From NORP23 sp050302475 (GTDB lineage Bacteria > Pseudomonadota > Alphaproteobacteria > Rhodobacterales > Rhodobacteraceae): a stretch of 64,000 nt of DNA. Positions 51,492 to 59,828 of the stretch are shown in pieces. The stretch's first letter is position 1. Every line of letters starts with the position of its first letter. Where the stretch lies: contig JBNLBF010000011.1 in assembly GCA_050302475.1 (NCBI GenBank), positions 1-64,000 on the forward strand, read 5' to 3'. Under the pieces are notes generated by a model. It was not told the DNA's origin. It was given only the letters and a program-made list of their open reading frames with translations, and made no database searches. A program made the position numbers and the translations under genes.

Positions 51492-52817
51492 TTAATCGAT
51501 TTCTTTCAGAACGTCCGCCAGCGTCCCGATCAACTCATCAATCTGCGCCTTGTTGATAATCAGCGGCGGGGACATGGCGATGATGTCGCCGGTGGTGCGG
51601 ATCAGGATGCCTTTTTCGTAAGCCTTGAGGAAGGCGTTGAACGCGCGTTTTGTCGGCGCGCCGTCAATCGGCTCCAGCTCCACCGCGCCGATCAGGCCGG
51701 TGTTGCGGATGTCTTTGACGTGGGGCAGGCCTTTTAACGCGTGCAAGGCTTCCTCCCAATAGGGGGCGAGGGTGGCGGCGTTTTCAAAAATACCGTCCTC
51801 CTTATACGTCTCCAACGTCGCCAGACCGGCGGCGGAGGCAATCGGGTTGCCGGAATATGTGTAGCCGTGGAACAGCTCGATCATATTTTCCGGACCGGTC
51901 ATGAATGTGTCATGAATGTCGGCACTGGTCAGCACCGCGCCCATCGGGATCACCCCGTTAGTCAGGCCCTTGGCCGTCGTCATCATGTCCGGTTGAACGC
52001 CGTAATAATCAGCGGCAAATGGCGCGCCGAGGCGGCCGAAACCGGTGATCACTTCGTCAAAGATCAACAGGATACCGTGTTTCTTGGTGATCGCCCGCAA
52101 GCCTTCCAGATACCCTTTGGGCGGGATCAGAACGCCGGTCGATCCGGCAATCGGTTCGACGATCACGGCAGCGATGGTGGAGGCATCATGCAGCGTCACG
52201 ATCCGCTCCAGCTCATCCGCCAAATTCGCGCCATGCTCCGGCTGGCCCTTGGTGTAGGCATTTTCCGGCAGATGCGTGTGGGGCATATGATCGACGCCGC
52301 CCAGAAGCGTGCCGAAATGTTTGCGGTTGGTGACAATGCCACCGACAGAAATCCCGCCGAAATTCACGCCGTGATAGCCACGCTCCCGCCCGATCAACCG
52401 CGTCCGCGCCCCTTCGCCGCGCGCTCGATGATAGGCAATGGCGATTTTGAGCGCGGTTTCCACGGATTCCGATCCGGAGTTGGTGAAAAACGCATGATCC
52501 ATCCCATCAGGGGCCATATCGACCAGACGGTTGGCCAATTCGAAGGCTTTGGGGTGACCCATCTGGAAGGCGGGGGCGTAGTCGAGTTCACCGGCCTGTT
52601 GGCGGATCGCCTCGACAATGCGGGGTTGGTTGTGACCGGCGTTGCAGCACCACAGGCCCGCGGTGCCGTCCAGCACCTGACGGCCATCAGCGGTTGTGTA
52701 GTGCATCTTGTCGGCACCAACCAGCATCCGCGGCGCTTGTTTGAATTGTCGGTTGGCCGTGAACGGCATCCAGAAGGCGCGCAGATCGTTCGGCGCGGCG
52801 GTTGTCCGGTCAGACAT
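51492..52817 (-). CDS. Omega-amino acid:pyruvate aminotransferase (beta-alanine transaminase type)
   Basis: The 441-residue class III PLP enzyme has the cofactor lysine K283 (TTAKGLTNGVIPMGAV), D254 in LIFDEVITGFGRLG and the phosphate-binding NSGSESVETAL. Its closest pattern is beta-alanine/omega-amino acid:pyruvate transaminase, which makes malonate or methylmalonate semialdehyde. GGAGGG precedes ATG 52817. It is the first gene of the ~9.6-kb minus-strand operon that ends at 43156, and a RutR-like operator lies 41 bases upstream. Confidence 0.9.
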   Translation of the reverse strand: MSDRTTAAPNDLRAFWMPFTANRQFKQAPRMLVGADKMHYTTADGRQVLDGTAGLWCCNAGHNQPRIVEAIRQQAGELDYAPAFQMGHPKAFELANRLVDMAPDGMDHAFFTNSGSESVETALKIAIAYHRARGEGARTRLIGRERGYHGVNFGGISVGGIVTNRKHFGTLLGGVDHMPHTHLPENAYTKGQPEHGANLADELERIVTLHDASTIAAVIVEPIAGSTGVLIPPKGYLEGLRAITKKHGILLIFDEVITGFGRLGAPFAADYYGVQPDMMTTAKGLTNGVIPMGAVLTSADIHDTFMTGPENMIELFHGYTYSGNPIASAAGLATLETYKEDGIFENAATLAPYWEEALHALKGLPHVKDIRNTGLIGAVELEPIDGAPTKRAFNAFLKAYEKGILIRTTGDIIAMSPPLIINKAQIDELIGTLADVLKEID

Positions 52818-52857
52818 TATACCCTCCATGTCCGCCCCTTGTTGCCGGGGCTTAGTT

Positions 52858-52873
52858 TTGACCAATTGGTCAG
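52858..52873. promoter_or_regulatory. RutR-like operator upstream of the pyrimidine operon
   Basis: TTGACCA-AT-TGGTCAG matches the E. coli RutR motif TTGACCA-N2-TGGTCAA at all but the last base, and its inner 14 bases are a perfect palindrome. A further TTGACCA half-site lies near 52920. It suggests control by a uracil-responsive TetR-type regulator encoded outside this window. Confidence 0.7.
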
Positions 52874-52893
52874 AGATACGGTAGCACAGCTAT

Positions 52894-52905
52894 TTGACGC
52901 GTCAA
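52894..52905. promoter_or_regulatory. Second palindrome upstream of the pyrimidine operon
   Basis: TTGACG-CGTCAA is a perfect 12-base palindrome 21 bases upstream of the RutR-like site. It has two rather than four central bases, so it is not an FNR box. It may bind another regulator or act as an auxiliary site. Confidence 0.4.
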
Positions 52906-52930
52906 GAACTGCGTGAGTCTTTTGACCAGA

Positions 52931-53413
52931 CTACGCCTTTTTGTCCGGAAAACGATACCGGAATGTGCAACATTCCGCGCCACTGAGTATGGTTTGGTCA
53001 CGTTTGAGGCTGGCATCGGGGTTAAACCCTTCGATCAATGCAAAATCGCGGTTGCAGGACAGGGTTTTGCCAAGCTCCGCAATGCCAAGCGCGCGGTACA
53101 TTTCGGCATAGCGACAGCGGGTGACGTTGAAATCGAGCGTGGTGTCGGAGGCTTCCAGCACATCGATTTCCAACGCATCATTCTGCGTCCAGTATTGCAG
53201 GCTGTCCTGAAACGCCTCCACATCATCGCCCAGCTGGTCTGCCAGATCGGCCCCCTGATCGCGGGCGATTTTGATCACAGCCTCGCGCACGATCGCCAGC
53301 ACCTTGTCCCGCCCGAACTCGTCCGCCAAAGCGTCGATGATCGGGGCGAGGATCCGCGCCTCCGTCTCGCGGCGCAACAGGACGCCGATTGTCTGGGTGA
53401 TCGTATCTTTCAT
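52931..53413 (-). CDS. L-2-amino-thiazoline-4-carboxylate hydrolase-family protein
   Basis: The 160-residue protein matches the ATC hydrolase family. It has RETEARILAPIIDALADEFG near the N terminus, FNVTRCRYAEMYRALGIAELG in the middle, SCNRDFALIEGFNP, and the ending GAECCTFRYRF. Conserved cysteines at RCRY, SCNRD and CC are typical. The named reaction cleaves a thiazoline to an S- or N-carbamoyl cysteine. Here the real substrate may be another cyclic amide, given its place beside pyrimidine genes. Its start overlaps the stop of the DMT exporter gene. Confidence 0.82.
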   Translation of the reverse strand: MKDTITQTIGVLLRRETEARILAPIIDALADEFGRDKVLAIVREAVIKIARDQGADLADQLGDDVEAFQDSLQYWTQNDALEIDVLEASDTTLDFNVTRCRYAEMYRALGIAELGKTLSCNRDFALIEGFNPDASLKRDQTILSGAECCTFRYRFPDKKA

Positions 53414-54291
53414 CGTTCTCTTAGTAACATGAGGAGGGCGAGGATCGTCAACGCAACGCCCGAAATTTCATAGGCCGACGCCATACCATGGCCCAGCAAC
53501 CCTTCCCAAACGATGACCCATGTCGGGACGAGGTAGGTATAGGCCATCACCTTGGCGCTGGGCAGGCGCATGGTCGCATATTGCAGCAGGAAAAAGGTCG
53601 TCGCACTGGCGAAAATTGCGATGTAAAACAGCGTGATCCAGACGATACCGGGCAGGGCCAGCCAGTCGGTCGCGAGGATGGCGGGGGCGCCATAGATGCT
53701 GAGGATGATGAATCCTGCGACCAGCACCCCGAATGTATAGAACAGCGCCGGTTCGCCCCGGTTCGACCAGCGGACAAAGGGCGTATAAAGTGCGTGGCTG
53801 ATGCAGCCGATGAAGAACAGCAGTTCTCCGCGCCCGACGTCCAGCGCCAGCATCGCGTTAAGATCCCCACGAAAAATCACCCACAGCGCCCCGGCGGCGG
53901 CCATGGCCAGTGCCAGCGCCATCCAAGGCGTTGTGATCTGGCGCAGCAGCAGATAGCCGAAACCGGCAGACATGATCGGCGTCAGGGTGAATACGGCGGA
54001 GGTTGACACCGGCGGGGCGGTTTTCAGCCCTTCGAACATCAGAACGAAGTAGAGCGCAAACATCGCCCCCATCGCAAAATAGCGCCACGGGGCTTGCAGA
54101 TAGTCGCGCTTGAAATCACCGCGCACTGCGACGATTGCCCCAACCAAGGCGGACGCAATCAGGAACCGCACCGCCATCAGTGCCGTCGGGTCCACCAGAT
54201 TGGCCGCCATACCCCCCAGCGAAAAGGACCCTGCCACCAGCAGGGAAAACAGCAGCATGGCCAGATGGCCGCGATGGGCTTGGGATAACAT
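53410..54291 (-). CDS. DMT-superfamily (EamA) transporter
   Basis: The 293-residue protein has ten helices in two EamA repeats. The first covers residues ~8-135 (HLAMLLFSLLVAGSFSLGG, then PTALMAVRFLIASALVG), and the second ends with FFLLQYATMRLPSAKVMAYTYLVPTWVIVWE. GGAGGA upstream selects ATG 54291. It is coupled to the ATC hydrolase-like gene by a 4-base overlap, so it may export or import that enzyme's substrate or product. Confidence 0.88.
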   Translation of the reverse strand: MLSQAHRGHLAMLLFSLLVAGSFSLGGMAANLVDPTALMAVRFLIASALVGAIVAVRGDFKRDYLQAPWRYFAMGAMFALYFVLMFEGLKTAPPVSTSAVFTLTPIMSAGFGYLLLRQITTPWMALALAMAAAGALWVIFRGDLNAMLALDVGRGELLFFIGCISHALYTPFVRWSNRGEPALFYTFGVLVAGFIILSIYGAPAILATDWLALPGIVWITLFYIAIFASATTFFLLQYATMRLPSAKVMAYTYLVPTWVIVWEGLLGHGMASAYEISGVALTILALLMLLRER

Positions 54292-54380
54292 GGGTCCTCC
54301 GTTGCCTGCATTTGAGGGGAGGGGGCGGTGATTGTCCAGCGGCATTCACTTGCGTAAGATGGCGGGAAAAGGAGTCCACC

Positions 54381-54659
54381 ATGTCCGCCCCTCGTATCAC
54401 CATCCGCTACTGCACCCGCTGCAACTGGCTTTTGCGCGCCGGATGGCTGGCGCAGGAATTGCTGTCATCCTTTGGCGAGGATCTGGGCGAGGTGGCGCTG
54501 ATCCCGGACGGCACCGGCGGGGTGTTCGAAATCCGGATCGGAGATCAGGTGATTTGGGAACGGGTGCGCGATGGCGGATTTCCCGAGAGTAAGGTGCTGA
54601 AGCAGCGGGTACGGGATATTGTCGATCCGGGGCGCGATATGGGACATGTGGATGGGTGA
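54381..54659 (+). CDS. SelT/SelW/SelH (Rdx)-family thioredoxin-like protein
   Basis: The 92-residue protein has the Rdx-family redox motif CTRC near its N terminus (ITIRYCTRCNWLLRAGWLAQEL). The family pattern GGVFEIRIGDQVIWERVRDGGFPE and a C-terminal VLKQRVRDIVDP follow. Bacterial members keep Cys where animals may have selenocysteine. GGAG precedes the ATG. It is divergent from the DMT gene and ahead of the copper genes. A thiol redox role is likely; a partner is not known. Confidence 0.88.
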   Translation: MSAPRITIRYCTRCNWLLRAGWLAQELLSSFGEDLGEVALIPDGTGGVFEIRIGDQVIWERVRDGGFPESKVLKQRVRDIVDPGRDMGHVDG

Positions 54660-54794
54660 CGTGGTATTTCGCTCGGAAACAAGGCGCTCGCCCTTCCGGT
54701 TCAACATTGAAGATGCTCGTCGTGCGACATATTTCACATTGAAACCCCACCCCCGGCGTGACAGACAATACGCGACCAACCGAATGGACCTAGC

Positions 54795-55178
54795 GTGACC
54801 CGTTTCTGGACATTTTACGAGAGAACCTGTCAGTGGCTGTTGTTGCTGCCGTTCCTCGTCGTCCAGCTGATCGGCCCCGGCGCCATGCCGCAGATCGGGC
54901 CAGAAGGGATCGAGCTGGTCCTGTGCTCGGATTCCGAGCTACGGACGGTCACGATCTCGGTTGATGGCGAGCTGATCGAAGATGAACCGCTTGCCGAACA
55001 TTATTCTCCCTGTGACTGGGCGATTGCCAATGGTCAACTGGTCGAGGCCAGCCCTGTTACCCTGCCCGTTCGTGAAGGGGTAGCGACCCCTGCAGATCAT
55101 GCCTTTGTTGTTATCGCCTTCGCGCCTGAACCGGCATTCGGACCACCCCCGGCACGCGCGCCACCGCTTCCTATCTGA
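54795..55178 (+). CDS. Membrane-anchored Cys-containing protein upstream of copper genes (DUF2946-like)
   Basis: The 127-residue protein starts at GTG 54795. It has one N-terminal helix (WLLLLPFLVVQLIGPGA) and an exported part with ELVLCSDSEL and HYSPCDWAIANG, ending in a Pro-rich tail. It recalls DUF2946-type proteins, which occur beside copper chaperones, but the match is weak. The gap 54660-54794 before it holds no gene. Position before PCu(A)C and SCO1 suggests a copper-related role. Confidence 0.55.
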   Translation: MTRFWTFYERTCQWLLLLPFLVVQLIGPGAMPQIGPEGIELVLCSDSELRTVTISVDGELIEDEPLAEHYSPCDWAIANGQLVEASPVTLPVREGVATPADHAFVVIAFAPEPAFGPPPARAPPLPI

Positions 55179-55226
55179 TCCAAAATCTATCGCGGATCGG
55201 CAGTAAGCCGGTTCCTGCTTAACATC

Positions 55227-55239
55227 CCGGAATTTCCGG
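55227..55239. promoter_or_regulatory. Inverted repeat upstream of PCu(A)C gene
   Basis: CCGGAA-T-TTCCGG is a perfect inverted repeat 13 bases before the chaperone start. It may be a regulator site or leader hairpin; no known copper-box consensus is claimed. Confidence 0.35.
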
Positions 55240-55252
55240 AAAGGACTCAGAT

Positions 55253-55756
55253 ATGAAACGACGTATTTTTGTAACTTCAATCGCCGCGACCCTGATGGTC
55301 GCCAATGTCAGCTTCGCGGAAAGCCAAATGTCAGGCGAAACGCACCATGATATGGAGGCGTTGACGCTTGGTGATCTGGTACTGCATGACCCGTTTGCTT
55401 TTGCGACCCTGCCCAACCAGCCGGTGGCGGGTGGCTTCATGCGCATTGAAAATATGGGCGAGGATGATCGCCTGATCGCCGCCGCCAGCCCGATTGCGGG
55501 CGAAGTGCAGATTCACGAAATGGCGATGGAGGGTGACGTGATGCGGATGCGCGAATTGCCCGAGGGCCTGACCCTGCCAGCCGGTGAATTCACTGTGCTG
55601 GAGCCGGGCGGCTACCACATCATGTTCATGCAGTTGGACGGCCCGCTGGTCGAAGGCGAAAATGTCTCCGTCACGCTGACCTTCGAAAGCGCAGGCGAAA
55701 TTACCATCGACATGCCGATCCTGTCCAAAATGGACGGGATGCCAATGAACCATTAG
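55253..55756 (+). CDS. Periplasmic copper chaperone PCu(A)C
   Basis: The 167-residue protein has a signal peptide (MKRRIFVTSIAATLMVANVS) and the PCu(A)C copper(I) site HxM...HxM: VQIHEMAM around residue 88, then GGYHIMFMQL. Extra His/Met residues occur at both ends (MSGETHHDM and MDGMPMNH). It delivers copper to the CuA or CuB sites of haem-copper oxidases. It lies 9 bases before the SCO1 gene, the usual partnership, and may serve the cbb3 oxidase encoded at 17-25 kb. Confidence 0.92.
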   Translation: MKRRIFVTSIAATLMVANVSFAESQMSGETHHDMEALTLGDLVLHDPFAFATLPNQPVAGGFMRIENMGEDDRLIAAASPIAGEVQIHEMAMEGDVMRMRELPEGLTLPAGEFTVLEPGGYHIMFMQLDGPLVEGENVSVTLTFESAGEITIDMPILSKMDGMPMNH

Positions 55757-55765
55757 GATCAGATC

Positions 55766-56365
55766 ATGGCTTCACCAACTCATAAGAAAATCCGGGCAGC
55801 CCTTTACGGGCTGGCCGCGATTGCCGTTCTGGCGCAGGTCTATTTCGCCTTTATCCATCCCCGCCTGTTTACCGACGCCGGGACACGGATCGGGGAAGGA
55901 GACTATCAGCTGGTTGCGACGAATGGCGAGGCGTTCACCGAAGAGACGCTGAAAGGGCATCCCTCGATCGTCTATTTCGGCTTTACGCATTGCCCCGAGG
56001 TCTGCCCGACCACGATGGGTGACGTAGCCACCTGGCAGGCGGAACTGGGCGAGGTCGCCGAGGATCTGCAGGTCTATTTCATCACCGTGGACCCGGAGCG
56101 GGACACGCTGGAGCTGCTGGATGGTTATGTCGGCTGGCTCGATAACGGGATCGGGGTCACCGGAACGGTTGAGGAGGTTCGCAAGGCTGAGAAATCCTTC
56201 CGCATCTATTCCGCCAAAGTGCCGCTGAGCGACGGGGAATATACCATGGATCATTCCGCCCATATTCTGCTGTTTGACGAGAATGGCCGTTTTTTCGAGC
56301 CAATCCAGTATCAGGAGGATCTGGAGTTGGCGCTGGATAAGCTGCGGCGGATGTTGGGGGCCTAA
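55766..56365 (+). CDS. SCO1/SenC-family copper metallochaperone
   Basis: The 199-residue protein has an N-terminal membrane anchor (LYGLAAIAVLAQVYFAFI) and a thioredoxin-like domain with the copper-binding CxxxC pair C76/C80 (FGFTHCPEVCPTTM). The conserved His lies in MDHSAHILLFDENG. It acts in the periplasm on oxidase copper sites. It forms an operon with PCu(A)C. Confidence 0.93.
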   Translation: MASPTHKKIRAALYGLAAIAVLAQVYFAFIHPRLFTDAGTRIGEGDYQLVATNGEAFTEETLKGHPSIVYFGFTHCPEVCPTTMGDVATWQAELGEVAEDLQVYFITVDPERDTLELLDGYVGWLDNGIGVTGTVEEVRKAEKSFRIYSAKVPLSDGEYTMDHSAHILLFDENGRFFEPIQYQEDLELALDKLRRMLGA

Positions 56366-56387
56366 GGGCCAAGGCAGGTGCTCGCCC

Positions 56388-56756
56388 CTACATCGCATTC
56401 CCGATGATTTGCATCAGCCCCGCGGCCAGCGTCGCATTCACCAAATCCAGATAGATATGCAGCCCGCGTTCGTCTTTCGGAAACATCAGCGGGTTGTGGT
56501 AAAGCGGTGTGGCGATCAACAGGAACAGGATCAGCAGGGCGGCGCCATAGATGGTGCCAACATTCAGCACCAGCGCCAGCCCTCCTGCGATCTGCATCAA
56601 ATAACCGGCGACCAACCCCCACGTCGGCATGGCCCAGCCGTAATTGGTCGGCGTGCCAATCCGCTCGCGGATGCCTCTGAAATTCCGAAAGGCGGCGATC
56701 AGGAAAAACAGGCCGAAGGTGATACGGCCGATATCGATCAGCAGGGCGGAACTCAT
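56388..56756 (-). CDS. DoxX-family small membrane protein
   Basis: The 122-residue protein has four helices and the DoxX pattern: LLIDIGRITFGLFFLIAAFRN at the N terminus, then GYLMQIAGGLALVL and a C-terminal LVNATLAAGLMQIIG. It is convergent with the SCO1 gene and 25 bases downstream of preA, so it may be the last gene of the preT-VOC-preA run. The role of DoxX proteins is not settled. Confidence 0.8.
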   Translation of the reverse strand: MSSALLIDIGRITFGLFFLIAAFRNFRGIRERIGTPTNYGWAMPTWGLVAGYLMQIAGGLALVLNVGTIYGAALLILFLLIATPLYHNPLMFPKDERGLHIYLDLVNATLAAGLMQIIGNAM

Positions 56757-56781
56757 AGGCGAATCCTTTGATGTGGAGAGG

Positions 56782-58086
56782 TTACTCCGCCAGCATCTTT
56801 AGAGGATTATTCGGGTGCGTTGTCCAGTTGGCATATTCCGCCGGGACTTTTTCGCCCGTGCGCTCGTCCAATGTTCCCGGGGCCAGAGCTTCCATGGTGA
56901 TGCAGTCCTCGACCGGGCAGACATTGACGCACAGGTTGCAGGCAACACATTCGTCGTCTTTGACGGTGAAGGTGCGGTCATCTGACATCGCAATCGCCTG
57001 ATGGCTGGTGTCCTCGCAAGCGGCAAAACAGCGGCCGCAGCTGATGCACAAGTCCTGATTGATTTTCGCCTTGGCGATATAGTTGAGGTTCAGGTCCTGC
57101 CAGTCTTTGCAATTCGGCACGGCGCGCCCGACGACGGAATCGACGGAACTATGCCCGGCCTCGTCCATCCATTGCGACAGGCCGGAAATCATTTCCTGCA
57201 CGATCTTGAAACCATAGGTCATCGCCGCCGTACAGACCTGCACATTGCCAGCTCCAAGCGCCATAAATTCCGCCGCATCGCGCCATGTTGTGATGCCCCC
57301 AATGCCCGAAATCGGCAGGTCCGCCGTGTCCGCATTCCGTGCGATCTCCGCCACCATATTCAGCGCAATCGGCTTCACCGCAGGGCCGCAATAGCCGCCA
57401 TGCGCGCCCCAACCGTCGATTGAGGGCTCAGGCGAGAAATTATCAAGGTTCACCGAGGTGATCGAATTGATCGTGTTGATCAGGCTGACCGCATCAGCCC
57501 CGCCGCGCATCGCTGCCTCGGCCGGTTTGCGGATGTCGGTGATGTTGGGGGTCAGTTTAACGATGACCGGCATGCGGGTGTTTTGTTTACACCAGCGCGT
57601 CACCATTTCGATATATTCCGGCACCTGTCCGACCGCAGACCCCATGCCCCGTTCGGCCATGCCGTGCGGGCAGCCGAAGTTGAGTTCTACACCGTCCGCG
57701 CCGGTTTCTTCGACAACGGGGAGGATGGTTTTCCACGCTTCCTCGACACAGGGCACCATCAGGGAGACAACAACCGCGCGATCCGGATAGTCGCGTTTCA
57801 CGGCCTTGATCTCGCGCAGGTTCTGCTGCAGCGGGCGATCGGTGATCAGTTCGATATTGTTCAGCCCCAACAAGCGCCGATCCGCACCGAATATTGCGCC
57901 ATATCGGGGGCCGTTGACGTTGACGATGGGCGGGCCATCTTCGCCCAGCGTTTTCCAGACCACGCCACCCCATCCGGCCTCGAATGCACGGCGGACGTTA
58001 TATTCCTTGTCCGTCGGCGGGGCAGAGGCCAGCCAGAACGGGTTCGGGGATTTGATGCCGACAAAGTCGGAGGTCAGGTTAGCCAT
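56782..58086 (-). CDS. preA: NAD-dependent dihydropyrimidine dehydrogenase subunit PreA
   Basis: The 434-residue FMN protein reduces uracil and thymine to the dihydro forms with PreT. The FMN barrel carries LASAPPTDKEYNVRRAFEAG, LNFGCPHGMAERGMG with the catalytic-loop Cys, and ISGIGGITTWRDAAEF. Two C-terminal 4Fe-4S motifs follow (CISCGRCFAACEDTSH and CVACNLCVNVCPVEDC). It overlaps the end of a VOC-family gene by 8 bases. It is the first enzyme of the reductive pyrimidine pathway completed at 46-53 kb. Confidence 0.95.
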   Translation of the reverse strand: MANLTSDFVGIKSPNPFWLASAPPTDKEYNVRRAFEAGWGGVVWKTLGEDGPPIVNVNGPRYGAIFGADRRLLGLNNIELITDRPLQQNLREIKAVKRDYPDRAVVVSLMVPCVEEAWKTILPVVEETGADGVELNFGCPHGMAERGMGSAVGQVPEYIEMVTRWCKQNTRMPVIVKLTPNITDIRKPAEAAMRGGADAVSLINTINSITSVNLDNFSPEPSIDGWGAHGGYCGPAVKPIALNMVAEIARNADTADLPISGIGGITTWRDAAEFMALGAGNVQVCTAAMTYGFKIVQEMISGLSQWMDEAGHSSVDSVVGRAVPNCKDWQDLNLNYIAKAKINQDLCISCGRCFAACEDTSHQAIAMSDDRTFTVKDDECVACNLCVNVCPVEDCITMEALAPGTLDERTGEKVPAEYANWTTHPNNPLKMLAE

Positions 58087-58468
58087 GGGCGTCTCCTTTT
58101 AAGCTTTCAAGCAATATCTGATTGCCTTCAGTGTCTTTCAGCATGACCCAGCGGATGCCGGGTTGCCATGGGGCGTCGTCAGGGCCGCTATGGATTTCTG
58201 CGCCTTTGGCGGACATGGCGGCGGCATCCGCGTCCGCATCATCGGACACCAGATAGAGGGTCGGGACGCCGGTTACGCTGATTTCAGATTGTTTCGCAAA
58301 ACGGAGCCGCGTTTTCTCGCCCGGAACGCCCAACAGGATGAACCGCCAGTCGGGTTCGTAGGGGGCATCTGCCAGTACTTCGAACCCCAGCACGTCGCGA
58401 TAAAAGGCAAGCGCGCGGTCCTGATCGGCGACCGGAATTGACTGAAAGTTGATGCGTTGTATTGGCAA
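58079..58468 (-). CDS. VOC-family (glyoxalase-like) protein between preT and preA, TTG start
   Basis: The 129-residue protein has the vicinal-oxygen-chelate fold: INFQSIPVADQDRALAFYRDVLGF, then PTLYLVSDDADADAAAMSAKG and VMLKDTEGNQILLES. The usual first metal His is replaced (NFQSI), so it may not bind metal in the standard way. The frame is open to 58513 inside preT. A TTG at 58468, with GGGAGG five bases upstream and one base after the preT stop, is the most likely start. It is co-transcribed with preT and preA. The function is unknown. Confidence 0.72.
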   Translation of the reverse strand: MPIQRINFQSIPVADQDRALAFYRDVLGFEVLADAPYEPDWRFILLGVPGEKTRLRFAKQSEISVTGVPTLYLVSDDADADAAAMSAKGAEIHSGPDDAPWQPGIRWVMLKDTEGNQILLESLKGDAHG

Positions 58469-58469
58469 G

Positions 58470-59777
58470 CTAGCCTCCCATGAGCGCGGTGTGGATGTCC
58501 TCGGCGGCGTCACGGCCTTCAGCGACGGCGGTTACGGTCAGATCTTCGCCACCTGTGGCGCAGTCGCCACCGGCCCAGACATTGGCCATCGAGGTCCGCC
58601 CTTGATCATCCACCTTGATCTTGCCGCCGTCAATCGCCAGGCCGCTATCCAGAACCAGAGTCTGGCCAATTGCGGCCAGCACCTGATCAGCGGGGAGGGT
58701 AATCGTCTCCCCCGTGCCGGAAACTTTGCCATCCTTGACGGCGGTATATTCCAGCGTGATTTCTCCGTCGGCGGTGCCTTGCGGCATCATGTTGGTCAGG
58801 ATGCGCACGCCCTTGGCGGTTGCCAATTCTTGCTCGTATGTGCTGGCGCCCATCTGATCCTGGCTGCGGCGGTAAGCGATGGTGACGTTCTCCGCCCCCA
58901 ACCCTTTCGCCTGCACAGCGGCGTCTATTGCCGTCATGCCGCCGCCGATCACCACCACATTGCGCCCGACGGGGAGGGAGGAGAGATCCTCCGTCTGGCG
59001 CAAGTTGGCGATGAAATCGACGGCGTCGGTTGTGTCCATGCCGGCAAGGCTGTTAACCCCGCCGAGCCCGATAGACAGAAATACGGCGTCATGGTCAGCG
59101 ACCAGACCGTCCAGCGACAGACCATCGCCGAGCGCCTTGCCATGTTCCGAGCTGATCCCACCGATTTTGAGCAGCCAGGCAACCTCGGCCTGCGCAAACC
59201 CGTTGACCGTTTTGTAGCTGGCAATGCCATATTCATTCAGGCCACCGGATTTTGGCTTTGCCTCGTAAATCACGACGTCATGGCCTTTCATGGCCAGACG
59301 ATGGGCGGCAGACAGTCCGGCGGGACCCGCACCCACCACAGCGATACGCTTGCCGGTGGGGGCGGCACGGGTGAAGGGGTGATCGCCCTTCGCCATCAGC
59401 GTATCGGTGGCGTAACGTTGCAGGCGACCGATCTGAACGGGTTCACCTTCGGCTGTTTCGCGCACGCAGACTTCCTCGCACAGCGTTTCGGTCGGGCAGA
59501 CGCGCGCGCACATACCGCCTAGGATATTTTGCGAAAGGATCGTTTTTGCCGCCGCTTCTGGCGTGCCGGTCGCGATCTGGCGAATGAACAACGGGATGTC
59601 GATATCCGTAGGGCAGGCGGTGATGCAAGGCGCGTCGTAGCAGAAATAGCACCGGTCCGCGGCGACGGCGGCCTCATGCGGGTCCAGAGGTTCATGAAGA
59701 TCCGCAAAATTGCTTGCGTATTCCTCGGCACTCAATCGGCCACTGGCGATCCCCGGTGTGTGGATATCCGTCGGCAT
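58470..59777 (-). CDS. preT: NAD-dependent dihydropyrimidine dehydrogenase subunit PreT
   Basis: The 435-residue flavoprotein passes electrons from NADH to PreA. The N-terminal GltD-like domain has Fe-S cysteines (ADRCYFCYDAPCITACPTDI, then GGMCARVCPTETLCEEVC). FAD and NAD motifs follow (VVGAGPAGLSAAHRLA and VVVIGGGMTAIDAAV), with WAGGDCATGG near the end. It is the first gene of the preT-VOC-preA run, and a candidate operator lies upstream. Confidence 0.94.
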   Translation of the reverse strand: MPTDIHTPGIASGRLSAEEYASNFADLHEPLDPHEAAVAADRCYFCYDAPCITACPTDIDIPLFIRQIATGTPEAAAKTILSQNILGGMCARVCPTETLCEEVCVRETAEGEPVQIGRLQRYATDTLMAKGDHPFTRAAPTGKRIAVVGAGPAGLSAAHRLAMKGHDVVIYEAKPKSGGLNEYGIASYKTVNGFAQAEVAWLLKIGGISSEHGKALGDGLSLDGLVADHDAVFLSIGLGGVNSLAGMDTTDAVDFIANLRQTEDLSSLPVGRNVVVIGGGMTAIDAAVQAKGLGAENVTIAYRRSQDQMGASTYEQELATAKGVRILTNMMPQGTADGEITLEYTAVKDGKVSGTGETITLPADQVLAAIGQTLVLDSGLAIDGGKIKVDDQGRTSMANVWAGGDCATGGEDLTVTAVAEGRDAAEDIHTALMGG

Positions 59778-59828
59778 TGCACCCTCCTGTCACTTATTAT
59801 TTTTTGATATGCTGGCACAGAATATGAA

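Noticed and set aside
52894..52905. TTGACGCGTCAA as a possible FNR box
   Set aside because: Only two bases separate the half-sites; FNR boxes need four.
50394..52916. Two long rightward frames of 447 and 391 codons
   Set aside because: Both are antisense to the amidohydrolase and aminotransferase genes, which have complete catalytic motifs and good starts.
58449..59522. A 357-codon rightward frame
   Set aside because: It is antisense to preT, which has intact FAD, NAD and Fe-S motifs.
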